From positions 29,152 to 93,151 of the forward strand of contig NW_022148864.1 of assembly GCF_901933205.1 (NCBI RefSeq): a DNA stretch of 64,000 nucleotides, read 5' to 3'. The DNA comes from Camarhynchus parvulus (lineage: Eukaryota > Chordata > Aves > Passeriformes > Thraupidae). A model generated the notes under the pieces. It made no database searches. It saw only the letters and a list, made by a program, of their open reading frames with translations, and was not told the origin of the DNA. The position numbers were made by a program, and so were the translations under genes. Positions 1 to 9,088 of this stretch are shown one piece after another (positions within the stretch are counted from its first letter, which is position 1; each line of letters begins with the position of its first letter).

Positions 1-1393
1 AAAATCAGCCAAAGTCACCCAAAAATCACCAAAAATGCCCCCAAAATCAGCAAAAATCATCCCAAAATCAGCAAAAATCATCCCAAAATTCACCAAAAAT
101 ACCCCAAAATCAGCAAAAATCACCCAGAAATCACCAAAAAATCACCCAAAAATCAGCAAAAATCACCCAAAAATCACCCAAAAATCACCCAAAATACCCC
201 AAAATTACACCAAAATCAGTAAAAATCATCTCAAAATCACCAAAACCACCCCCAAATCAGCCAAAATCATCAAAAATACCCCCAAATCAGGAAAAATCAC
301 CCAAAATTCACCAAAAATAGCCCAAAGTCAGCCAAAATCATCAAAAATACCCTAAACTTACACCAAAATCAGCAGAAATCATCCCAAAATAACCCAAAAT
401 TCACCAAAACCACCCCAAAATCAGCCAAAATCATCAAAAATCATCCCTAAATCAGCAAAAATCACCCCAAAATCACCAAAAATACCCCCAAATTACACCA
501 AAATCAGCAAAAATCATCGCAAAATTCAACAAAAATACCCCAAAGTCAGCTAAAATATCCCAAAATCAGCAAAAATCACCCCCAAATCACCAAAACCAGC
601 ACAAAGTCAGAAAAAAATCGCCCCCAAATCAGCCCAAATCAGCCAGAACATCCAAAACCCCCCAGTCACCCCAAACCAGCCCAAATCATTAAAAATCAGC
701 CCAAAATCAGCCTCAAAATGACCCCAAATCAACCGAAATGCCCCAAAGAAACTCAAAATCACTCAAATCACCCAAATGTGTCCCAAAATTGTCCCCAAAT
801 TTCCCTAAATCAGCCCAAAAGCAGCCCCAAAATCACCCCAAATTGCCTCAAAATTGTCCCAAAATGCCCCAAAATCACCCAAATAAATTAAAAATCGCCC
901 AAAATCAACCCAAATTGTCCCAAAATTTCTTTAGATCAGCCCAAAATCAGCCCAAAAATCACCTGAATGAATTAAAAATCAGCCAAAATCACCCCAAATT
1001 GCCCCAAAAACCCAAAATTTCTTTAGATCAGCCCAAAATCACCCCAAAAATCACCAAAATCACCCCCAAAATCACCCAAAATTGCTCCAAATATTCCCAA
1101 AATTGCCCCAAATTCTCCAAAATGCCCCAAAATCACCCAAAATGCCCCAAATAAATTGAAAATCACCCCAAATCGCCCCAAATTGCCCCAAAATTTCTTT
1201 TTAGATCAGCCCCAAAATCAGCCCCAAATCACCAAAATCACCCCAAAAATCACCCAAAATGGCCCCAAAATCACCCCAAATGCCCCCAAATATTCCCAAA
1301 ATCGCCCCCAAATCACCCAAAATTCTCCAAAATGCCCCCAAATCACCCCAAATGCCCCCAAATCACCCCCACTTTAACCAAACTGGCCCGAAA
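1..1393. repeat. C/A-rich minisatellite (AAAATCACCC family)
   Basis: Degenerate tandem units such as CCAAAAATCACCC and CCAAAATCAGC, about 10 to 15 bp long, fill this stretch. From about 740 onward the units change to CAAATTGCCCC and AAATGCCCC. No exon is visible. On the minus strand this lies downstream of the Ig2-like exon of the nephrin/NEPH-family gene, so it is probably an intron of that gene. Confidence 0.9.
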
Positions 1394-1410
1394 TGGCCCC
1401 AAATCCTCAC

Positions 1411-1529
1411 CGAGGCGCAGCTCCAGGGTGGGGGCGGGGCGAGCGTCGTGGGCGTGGCAGCGCACGTGAACCTCGGCCCCGCCCAGCAGCGGGAGCTCCG
1501 CCCCCTCGAGCAGCTCCAGCGCGGGGGTG
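1411..1529 (-). CDS. NPHS1: Nephrin/NEPH-family gene, Ig2-like exon
   Basis: Read on the minus strand, this 119-nt exon runs from a CAG acceptor (1532-1530) to a GTGAGG donor (from 1410). It encodes 39 residues including ELPLLGGAEVHVRC and HAHDARPAPTLELRL. The first half of an immunoglobulin domain is visible: a B-strand V-x-C followed by DARPAP. Human nephrin has DAKPAP at the matching place in Ig2 and also lacks the usual tryptophan, which favours NPHS1. KIRREL2 (DARPTP, then a WF pair) is the alternative. These proteins are podocyte slit-diaphragm adhesion receptors. The incoming phase is 2, whereas the upstream exon at 3241-3357 leaves phase 1, so a 1-nt discrepancy or another acceptor remains. 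The gene symbol is a best guess. Confidence 0.5.
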
Positions 1530-1533
1530 CTGG

Positions 1534-2400
1534 GAGGGACTGGGGGGGGTTGGGAGGGACTGGTTTGTACTGGTTTGTACTGGGAGGGACTGGTTTGTAC
1601 TGGTTTGTACTGGGAGGGACTGGTTTGTACTGGTTTGTATTGGTTTGTACTGGTTTGTGCTGGTTTGTACTGGTTTGTGCTGGTTTGTACTGGTTTGTAC
1701 TGGTTTGTGCTGGTTTGTGCTGGTTTGTACTGGTTTGTGCTGGTTTGTGCTGGTTTGTGCTGAGAGGGACTGGTTTGTGCTGGTTTGTACTGGTTTGTAC
1801 TGGTTTGTACTGGTTTGTACTGGTTTGTGCTGGTTTGTACTGGTTTGTACTGGTTTGTGCTGGTTTGTGCTGGTTTGTGCTGGTTTGTGCTGGTTTGTGC
1901 TGGTTTGTGCTGGTTTGTACTGGTTTGTGCTGGTTTGCACTGGGATGACTGGTTTGTGCTGGTTTGTGCTGGTTTGTGCTGGTTTGTACTGGTTTGTGCT
2001 GGTTTGTGCTGGTTTGTACTGGTTTGTACTGGTTTGTGCTGGTTTGTACTGGTTTGTACTGGTTTGTGCTGGTTTGTACTGGTTTGTACTGGTTTGTGCT
2101 GGTTTGTGCTGGTTTGCACTGGGTTGGACTGGTTTGTGCTGGTTTGTGCTGGTTTGTGCTGGTTTGTGCTGGTTTGTACTGGTTTGTATTGGTTTGTGCT
2201 GGTTTGTGCTGGTTTGTACTGGTTTGTACTGGTTTGTACTGGTTTGTGCTGGTTTGTGATGTTTTGGTCCTGGTTTAAGGTTAGGGGTTACCGTGATGGA
2301 CTGGGATGGACTGGGAGGGGATTGGGAGGGACTGGGAGGGAAACTGGGGGTTACTGGTTTATACTGGTTTATACTGGGAGGGACTGGAGCAGCTTTGCGC
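1534..2400 (+). repeat. ACTGG minisatellite, plus orientation
   Basis: About 70 copies of a 12-bp unit TGGTTTGTGCTGG/TGGTTTGTACTGG are nearly uninterrupted. From about 2290 they change to GGGATGGACTGGGAGGG units. The same family fills 60390-63660 inside KMT2B. The array lies in the intron between the two Ig exons of the minus-strand gene. Confidence 0.95.
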
Positions 2401-2419
2401 GGGTTTTGGGGGGATCCCC

Positions 2420-3240
2420 TCCGCCTCTCCCAGTTTGTCCCAGTCACTCCCAGTTCCCTCCCAGTAACCCCGGACCCTAAACCAGTAATGGAAAACCCCA
2501 AACCAGTATAAACCAGTAACCCTCCGTCCCCTCCCAATCCCATCCCAGTCCATCCCAGTCCATCCCAGTCCATCCCAGTCCATCCCAGTCCCTCCCAGTC
2601 CCATCCCAGTCCCTCCCAGTTCACTCACTGGTATCCTACAGGGAACAGGCGCCCCTCCCAGTACAAACCAGTACAAACCAGTTCCCTCCCAGTCGCTCCC
2701 AGTATATCCCAGTCACTCCCTGGTATCCCACTGGGAAGAGCCGTTCCTCCCAGTATAACCAGTATAAACCAGTCCCTCCCAGTATAAACCAGTCCCCTCC
2801 CAGTTCTCTCACAGTTCCCTCCCAGTTTGATCCCACTCCTTTTAGTCCCTCCCAGTTTGTCCCAGTTTGATCCCAGTCCCTCCCAGTCCATCCCAGTATA
2901 ACCCAGTCCATTCCAGTTCCCTCCCAGTCCCTCCCAGTTTGTCCCAGTTTATCCCAGTCAATCCCAGTCCCTCCCAGTTCAATCCCAATCCCCTCCCAGT
3001 CCATCCCAGTTCCCTCCCAGTTTGTCCCAGTCCATCCCAGTTTGATCCCAGTTTGTCCCAGTTCCCTCCCAGTCCCTCCCAGTCCATCCCAGTTCCCTCC
3101 CAGTCCCTCCCAGTTTGATCCCAGTCCCTCCCAGTCCCTCCCAGTTTGTCCCAGTTTGTCCCAGTTTGTCCCAGTTTGTCCCAGTTTGTCCCAGTTTGAC
3201 CCCAGTTTGTCCCAGTTTGTCCCAGTTTGTCCCAGTTTAC
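2420..3240 (-). repeat. CCCAGT minisatellite, inverted, with KMT2B-like donor echoes
   Basis: The same ACTGG family continues with its strand flipped (CCCAGTCCCTCCCAGTTTGT). Two units, at about 2622-2680 and 2712-2772, are minus-strand copies of the KMT2B FYRN exon end. They read EGRLFPVGYQ or a close variant, and at 2622-2680 this is followed by GTGAGTGAACTGGG. The best plus-strand match is 61477-61530. The array ends directly at the donor of the Ig1-like exon. Confidence 0.9.
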
Positions 3241-3357
3241 CCAGCACGCTGAGCTGCGCCGGTCGGGACGCTCGGGTCTCGTTCCCCTCCCCCGCCTGGC
3301 AGGTGAAGACCTCGTCGTCCTCCAGGGTCACGGGGCGGATCCGCAGGTGGTGCTCAC
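3241..3357 (-). CDS. NPHS1: Nephrin/NEPH-family gene, Ig1-like exon
   Basis: This minus-strand exon of 117 nt runs from a GGCCAG acceptor to a GTAAAC donor. It is phase 1 in and phase 1 out, the usual pattern for Ig-domain exons. It encodes GEHHLRIRPVTLEDDEVFTC followed by QAGEGNETRASRPAQLSVL. This is the end of an I-set Ig domain, with the L-x-D-D-x-x-x-x-C F-strand and an A-x-L-x-V-L G-strand. Human nephrin Ig1 (GEFHLHI, then DLSDDAEYECQVG) and KIRREL2 Ig1 (HIRPVELEDE, then SRPAQLHVL) both match; the second is closer for this exon. The family is clear and the paralogue is not. An NXT glycosylation site (NET) is present. The V-strand side of the domain lies in an upstream exon that I cannot find. 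Confidence 0.6.
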
Positions 3358-3870
3358 CTGGCCACGCCCACGTCAGGCCACGCCCACTCTGGCCACGCCC
3401 ACTCGGTGTAACGGCCCCGAATGGGGCAAAAATGGGCCCGAAATCAACCCCAAAATGGAGGGGGAATCGCTCCAAAATTGACAAAATCGCCCCAAAATTA
3501 ACCCCAAAATTAACTGCCCAAAATGAGCTGCCCAAAATTGCCCAGAATAATCCCCAAACCACCTGAAAATTAACTCAAAAATCAGCCCAAAATCAACGCA
3601 AAATCAATCGAAAATTGTCCAAAATCAACCCCAAAATCAACCCCAAAATCGACTTCAAAATGACCCCAAAATTGCCCCAAATCACCTCAAAATGAGCCCA
3701 AAATCAGCCCCAATATTGTCCCAAAATTGCCCCAAATCACCTCAAAATCATCCCAAAATAACCCTCAAGTCAACCCCAATATTGCCCCCAAATTAACCCC
3801 AAAATTAACCCCAAAATGACCCAAAAATCCCCCAAATCCCCCCAAAATTCCCCCCCAAATTTCCCAATAT
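3358..3870. repeat. Short GGCCACGCCC stretch, then AAAATCACCCC repeats
   Basis: Three GCCACGCCCAC units (3361-3400) lie just upstream of the Ig1-like exon on the minus strand. They are followed by degenerate CCCAAAATTAACCCC units. No coding sequence is recognised. Confidence 0.8.
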
Positions 3871-3879
3871 CTCCCCGAA

Positions 3880-4840
3880 ATCAGCCACGCCCCTTTCCCC
3901 ACCTCCCTTTAGCCACGCCCCATTTGTGACTCCAGCACTTTAGCCACGCCCCTTTCACCACGCCCATTCGTGACCCCACCCTTAAACCCGCAGTTGGCCA
4001 CGCCCACTCGTGACCACACCCTTTAATCGAGCCTCTTTAGCCACGCCCATTTGAGACTTTACTCTTTAGCCACGCCCATTTTGTGGCCACACCCCTTTAA
4101 CCCCACCCTATTTAGCCACACCCCATTGTGGCCACACCCTTTAACCACCCCCTTTAGCCACGCCCACTTCTCCCCTGATTTGTGGCCCCTTTGCCCCCCT
4201 TTAGCAACACCCAACATTCAGTCACCGGCCACACCCCTTGTAACCGTGCCCCGCCATCCTCTTTACCACCCCAACCTTATACCCCCCCCCCATTGGCCAC
4301 GCCCTTTGTGACTGCCAATCTGTAGCCCCACCCTTTAGCCCTCCCACCCATGTTAGCCCCAGCCCTTTGGCCACACCCCCTAAGGCCCCACCCTATTTAA
4401 CCACGCCCCCCCATTGTGGCCACACCCTTTAACCACGCCCCCTTTAGCCACGCCCACTTCTCCCCTGATTTGTGGCCATGCCCCTTTAGCCACACCCGCT
4501 TGTGGCCACACCCCTTTAACCCTGCCCCTTTAACCACGCCCCTTTGTGTCCCCACCCCATTTAGCCACGCCCCTTTGTGATCTGCCAATGTAGCCCCACC
4601 CCTTTAGCCCTGCCCATTTGTTATCCCCAGCCCCTTTGGCCACGCCCCTCTATGGTCCCAATTTCGTTAACCACGCCCCTTCTGTGGCCACACCCCTTTA
4701 ACAAATTCTTTAGCTCCACCCCCTCTTTTCCTCTTTAGCCACGCCCTCTTTAGCCCCACCCCAATTGTTGTCTTTAGCCACGCCCCTTTAGCCCCGCCCA
4801 CTGAGCCCCGCCCTTTCATGTCCCCACCCCATTTACCCAC
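3880..4840. repeat. TTTAGCCACGCCCC minisatellite
   Basis: Degenerate units of roughly 18 to 30 bp are built on TTTAGCCACGCCCC and TGTGGCCACACCCC. The core CCACGCCC is a KLF/SP-type CACCC/GC box, so the array offers dozens of such sites. No exon is visible. Confidence 0.9.
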
Positions 4841-6560
4841 CGCCCCACATTCGCCAAAGTCTCAAAATTCCCCTCAAAACCCGAGGGTGGCCCGAAAGGG
4901 GGTTTCCCCAAACCCCCCCAGAACCCCTCAGCCCCCCCCACTTCCCCGGCCAGGCCCCCCAAATCCCCCCAAATTCCCCAAATCCCCCCAGAATCCCACT
5001 CCAGGACCCCCAAATTCCCCCCAAAGGGCGGGGCCAAGGGGGCGGAGCCCCCACTACCGGAAAGGATCCCTTTGGGACCCCTAAATTTGACCCCCAATCC
5101 CCCTGGGGTGACCCCCCCCAAATCCGACCCCCAAACCCCCAAATCCCGCCGGGACCCCCAAACCCCCCAAATGTCCGCCCAAACTCCCTGGACCCCCAAA
5201 ACTCCCCAACAATTTCAGGAGCCCCCAAATTCCCCCAAATTCCCCCAAATTCCCCCCTAAAAATCCCTAAAAACTCCCCCAGGACCCCCAAAATCTTGCC
5301 CAAATTCCCCCAAATTCCTTCAGGAGCCCCCAAATCCCCCAAATTTTCCCTCAGCTCCCTCAGGACCCCCAAAATCCCCTCCCCCCAATTCCTTGCGGGA
5401 CCCCCAAATTCCCCCAAATTTCCCCAAAATTCCCCCGAGTCCCCCAAACCCCCAAATTCCCCCCAATTCTTTGCGGACCCCCAAATTTCCCCCAACATCC
5501 CCCAAAATCCCCTCAAATCCCCCCAAATTCCCTCGGGACCTCCCCAAATCCCCCAAATTCCCCCATCCCCTCAGGACCCCCAAACTCCCCAAATGGTTCG
5601 GGACCCCCTAAAACACCTCCCGACCCCCCAAAACCCACCCAGGACCCCCCAAATTCCCCTCGAATTCCTTCAGGACCCCCGAAAATCCCCCCAAACCCCC
5701 AAAACTGCCCCCGCTGAGCCCCAAAATCTTCTTGGGACCCCCCAAATCCCCCTCGGAACCCCCAAATTCCTTCAAAACTCCCTCCAGGACCCCCCAAAAA
5801 CTCCCCCAAATCCTCCCCAAGTTCTCTCAGGACCCCCCAAATCGCCCCTAAATTCGGTTTGGGACCCCTAAAATCCCCCTCGGGACCCCCAAATTCCTCC
5901 AGGACCCCCCAAGATCCCCCCAAATCCCCCCAAATTCCTCCAGGACACCCCAAATCCCCTTAAAAACCCCCACCAGGACCCCCAAAACTCCCCCCAATTC
6001 CTTCAGGACCCCCCAAATCCTCCCCAAATCGCTTCAGAACCCCCAAAATCCCCCCCAAATGGTTTGGGACCCCCCAAACCCCTAAAACACCTCCAGACCC
6101 CCCCAAAACCCACCCAGGACCCCCCAAATTCCCCTCGAATTCCTTCAGGATCCCCCCAAAATCCCCCAAATTCCCCCAAAATCCCCCTAAAAACGCCACC
6201 AGGACCCCCAAACCCTTCCAAATTCACTCAGGACCCCCCAAAATCCCCCAAATTCCATCAGGACCCCCAAAATCCTCCCCAAAATGGTTTGGGACCCCCT
6301 GAAATCCCCTCGGGACCCCCAAATTCCCCCCAAATCTCCCCAAATTCTCTTGGGACCCCCTCAAAATTCCCCCAAATTCACTCAGGACCCCCCAAAATCC
6401 CCCCAAATTCCATCAGGACCCCCGAAAATCCTCCCCAAAATGGTTTGGGACCCCCTGAAATCCTCACGGGACCCCCAAATCTCCCCAAATTCTCTTGGGA
6501 CCCCCAAAATTCCCCCAAATCCCACTCGGGACCCCCCAAATCCCCCCAAAATCCCCCCCA
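4841..6560. repeat. GGGACCCCCAAATTCCCCC minisatellite
   Basis: Tandem units combine AGGACCCCCAAATTCC with short CCCCAAAT repeats. A non-repetitive GC-rich patch at about 5020-5070 includes an ETS-like ACCGGAAAGG; I cannot assign it to a gene. Long frames open on both strands are a property of the unit. Confidence 0.9.
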
Positions 6561-6577
6561 GCCCCTCCCCCACTCAC

Positions 6578-6598
6578 CCAGCCCAGCCCCTCCCCCAT
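6578..6598 (-). CDS. Possible minus-strand first coding exon (weak)
   Basis: On the minus strand an ATG in a good context (GCGGCGATGG) opens seven codons, MGEGLGW. These run into a consensus donor, TGG|GTGAGTG. The site sits in a GC-rich, CpG-rich patch (6600-6810) with one ATTGG box at 6721-6725, as expected for a promoter. It could be the first exon of the nephrin/NEPH-family gene, but seven residues cannot show this and no signal peptide is visible. Confidence 0.25.
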
Positions 6599-6599
6599 C

Positions 6600-6810
6600 G
6601 CCGCTCGCGCCCCGCGGCCTTTGGGGGGGGGAGGGGCCCCGGGACCCCTATTTGGGGAGGAGGGGGCGGGGCTTGAGGCCACGCCCCCTTGCCTTGGCCA
6701 CGCCCCCTGGCCGCGCTCCCATTGGCGGAGCCGGGCGCGGGAATTTGGGGAATGCGGGGGAGGGGCGGGGCCGGGGGGGGGGAGGGGGAGGGGCGGGAAC
6801 CCCCCCACGG
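6600..6810. promoter_or_regulatory. GC-rich CpG-island-like patch
   Basis: This non-repetitive stretch is rich in CG dinucleotides, GGGGCGGGGC boxes and CCACGCCCCC. It has one CCAAT box in ATTGG orientation (6721-6725). It could be a minus-strand promoter for the possible exon at 6578-6598. Confidence 0.45.
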
Positions 6811-8236
6811 AATTCCCCAAAATGCCCCAAAAGCCCCAAAAATGCCCCAAAAATGCCTCAAATTGCACCAAAAATGCCCCAAAATGCCCCAAAATCGCCC
6901 CAAAATCGCCTCAAATGTCCCAAAAATGCCCCAAAATGTCCCAAAATGCCCCAAAAATGTCCCAAAAAGCACCAAAAATGTCCCAAAATCGCTTCAAATG
7001 TCCCAAAATCGTCTCAAAATGCACCAAAAATGCCCCAAAATTGCCCTAAAAATGCCCAAAAAATGCCCCAAAAAGCCCCAAAAATGCCCCAAAATTGCAC
7101 CAAAAATGCGCCAAAATTGCACCAAAAATGCGCCAAAATTGCACTAAAAATAAAATTGCACCAAAAATGCACCAAAAATGCCCCAAAATCGTTTCAAATG
7201 TCCCAAAATCGCCTCAAATTGCACCAAAAATGCCCCAAATTTGCAAAAAATGCCCCAAAAATGCCCCCAATTTCCTCACATTGCACAAAAATGCCCCCAA
7301 AAGCCCCAAAAATGCCCCAAAATCGCCTCAAATTCCCCAAAATCGCCTCAAAATGCACCAAAAATGCCCCAAAATTGCACAAAATGCCCCAAAAATGCCC
7401 CAAAACCCCCCAAAATGCCCCAAAATCGCCTCAAAATGCACCAAAAATGCCCCAAAATTCCCTAAATTCACCCCAAATTTCTCAAATTTCACCCCAAACT
7501 CCCCGGAAATGCTTCAAACTTCCCCGAAATTCCCCCAAAACTCTCCAAAATGCCCCAAAATTCCCCAAAATTGCCCCAAAAAATCACCGACATTCCACAG
7601 AATTGCCCCAAATTCCCCCAAAATTCACCAGAAATTCCCCAAAATTCACCCCAAATCCCCCAAAAATGGTCTGGGAACCCCAAAATCCCCCAAATTCTCC
7701 AAATTTCTCCCAAAATTTTGACCAAAATTCACCTGGAATTGACTCAAAAAGGAGCTGGGACCCAAATTCAGCCAAAATTCCCCCAAAATTCCCGAAAATG
7801 TTCCCAAAATTCACTCCAAATTACCCAAATTCCCCAAAATTCACCTGAAATTTCCCAAATTCCCCCAAAATTCCTCAAAATTTCACAAAATTCCCCCAAA
7901 TTTCTGAAAATGCTCCCAAAATTCAGCCAAAATTCCCCAAATTCCCCCAAATTCCTCAAAATTCACCCCAAATTGCCCCAAATTCACCTGAAATGCCCCA
8001 AATTCCCCAAAATTGACCCCAAATCCCCAAAATTCCTCCAAATTTACCTGAAATTCCCCCAAATTCGCCCCAAAATCGCACAAAATTCCCCCAAATCCCC
8101 CAAATTTCACCCAAAATTTCCACCCAAATTCACCTGGAATTGACCCAAAAAGGAGCTGGGACCCAAATTCAGCCAAAATTCCCCCAAATTCCCTCAAATG
8201 TTCCCAAAATTCACCCAAAATTCCCCAAATTCCCAA
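6811..8236. repeat. AAAATGCCCC and AAATTCCCC minisatellites
   Basis: Two related arrays lie end to end. Units of CCCCAAAAATGC with TCGCCTCAAA run to about 7460, then CCCAAAATTCCC units continue. One segment of about 60 bp (CACCTGGAATTGACTCAAAA) occurs near 7730 and again near 8130, which shows a longer higher-order duplication. No gene is seen. Confidence 0.9.
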
Positions 8237-8239
8237 GGA

Positions 8240-8867
8240 AATTCCCCACTAACAAAGCCACGCCCATTTCACGGTGACCACGCCCACAAACCCGACTTGA
8301 CCACGCCCATTCTGCTCCGAGATCCCCTCCGGCCTGAGCCGCGCCTTCTCCGCGCTCTGATTGGTTATTCACGTCTTGGCCACGCCCCCTTCTTTACCTC
8401 CGCCTTATCGGCGTTGTGATTGGTTCGTTTCCCACCCTGCTTTTCTCCCATTGGATCCGGTTCAGAGTAGCCCCGCCCTCTTTTAGACCCCTCCCCTCGC
8501 CTTTTCTGATTGGTCCCTATTTTGCCTAACTCAGCCCCCCCCATAGCTCCGATTGGTTCTCGTCCTCTGAAACCGTTTCTTATTGGTTCCGGTTGCTCTT
8601 AGCCCCTCCTTTTCTTTCATCCCGCCCACCTCGCGCTCCGATTGGCCCCGTTTCCTTTTAACCCCGCCCACCGCGCCTTCTCATTGGCTCCGCTTCCTCT
8701 TCACTCCTCCCCTCCTTTCTCCATCTCCCGCCTCTACATGCCCGCCCCTCCCTCCCTCCCATTGGCCACTCATCTCTTAACCCCTCCCACCTTTCTCTCC
8801 TATTGGCTCCTTCCCTCCCTACCCCTTCTCCCATTGGCTCCGCCCAAGGCCCCGCCCCCGGCCCAAG
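8240..8867 (+). promoter_or_regulatory. KMT2B: KMT2B promoter with eleven CCAAT boxes
   Basis: This stretch ends at the KMT2B start codon. ATTGG (inverted CCAAT, the NF-Y site) occurs at 8360, 8419, 8450, 8509, 8552, 8582, 8641, 8683, 8761, 8802 and 8833. GC boxes (CCCCGCCC, CCCGCCCACC) lie between them. No TATA box is convincing. The layout looks like a degenerate tandem array of CCAAT-plus-GC-box modules and fits a TATA-less CpG-island promoter. Confidence 0.75.
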
Positions 8868-9088
8868 ATGGCGGCGGGCCCCGCCGCCGCCGCCGCCCGC
8901 GGCCGCTTCCCCGCCCGGCCCCCGCCGTGGCCTCGGGTCCCTCCGGGCCCTGCCCGAGCCCGGACCCCGCTGGGCGGCCCCGAGGGCCCGGCCCGGCCCG
9001 ACCCCGCGCTCCGGGCGCTCGTGGCCCTGGGCCGCGGCCTCCGCGCCTGCGGGCGCTGCTCGGGGAGCGCCCCGGGCCCGACCGGCCG
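8868..9088 (+). CDS. KMT2B: KMT2B exon 1 (N-terminus, menin-binding motif)
   Basis: The ATG lies in a strong context (CCCAAGATGGCGGC). The exon encodes about 73 residues starting MAAGPAAAAARGRFPARP. ARGRFPARP at residues 10-18 matches the menin-binding motif of MLL1 and MLL2. A second block, PALRALVALGRGLRACGR, aligns with the human KMT2B stretch that has ALLRLLGLRRGLRRLRRL. KMT2B is the nuclear H3K4 methyltransferase of the MLL2 COMPASS complex (menin, WDR5, RBBP5, ASH2L). The likely donor is GGCCG|GTGAGG at 9089. That donor leaves phase 2, while exon 2 reads correctly only from phase 0. A small unseen exon, another donor or an indel is therefore needed. The exon is extremely GC-rich. Confidence 0.8.

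Noticed and set aside
1393..2624. Frames encoding repeated WFVLVCTGL or QTSTNQHKP on opposite strands
   Set aside because: Direct translations of the 12-bp ACTGG minisatellite. They look membrane-like only because of the repeat.
6600..6810. KMT2B start in the upstream CpG-rich patch
   Set aside because: No plus-strand ATG there gives KMT2B-like sequence, whereas 8868 opens directly into the menin-binding motif.
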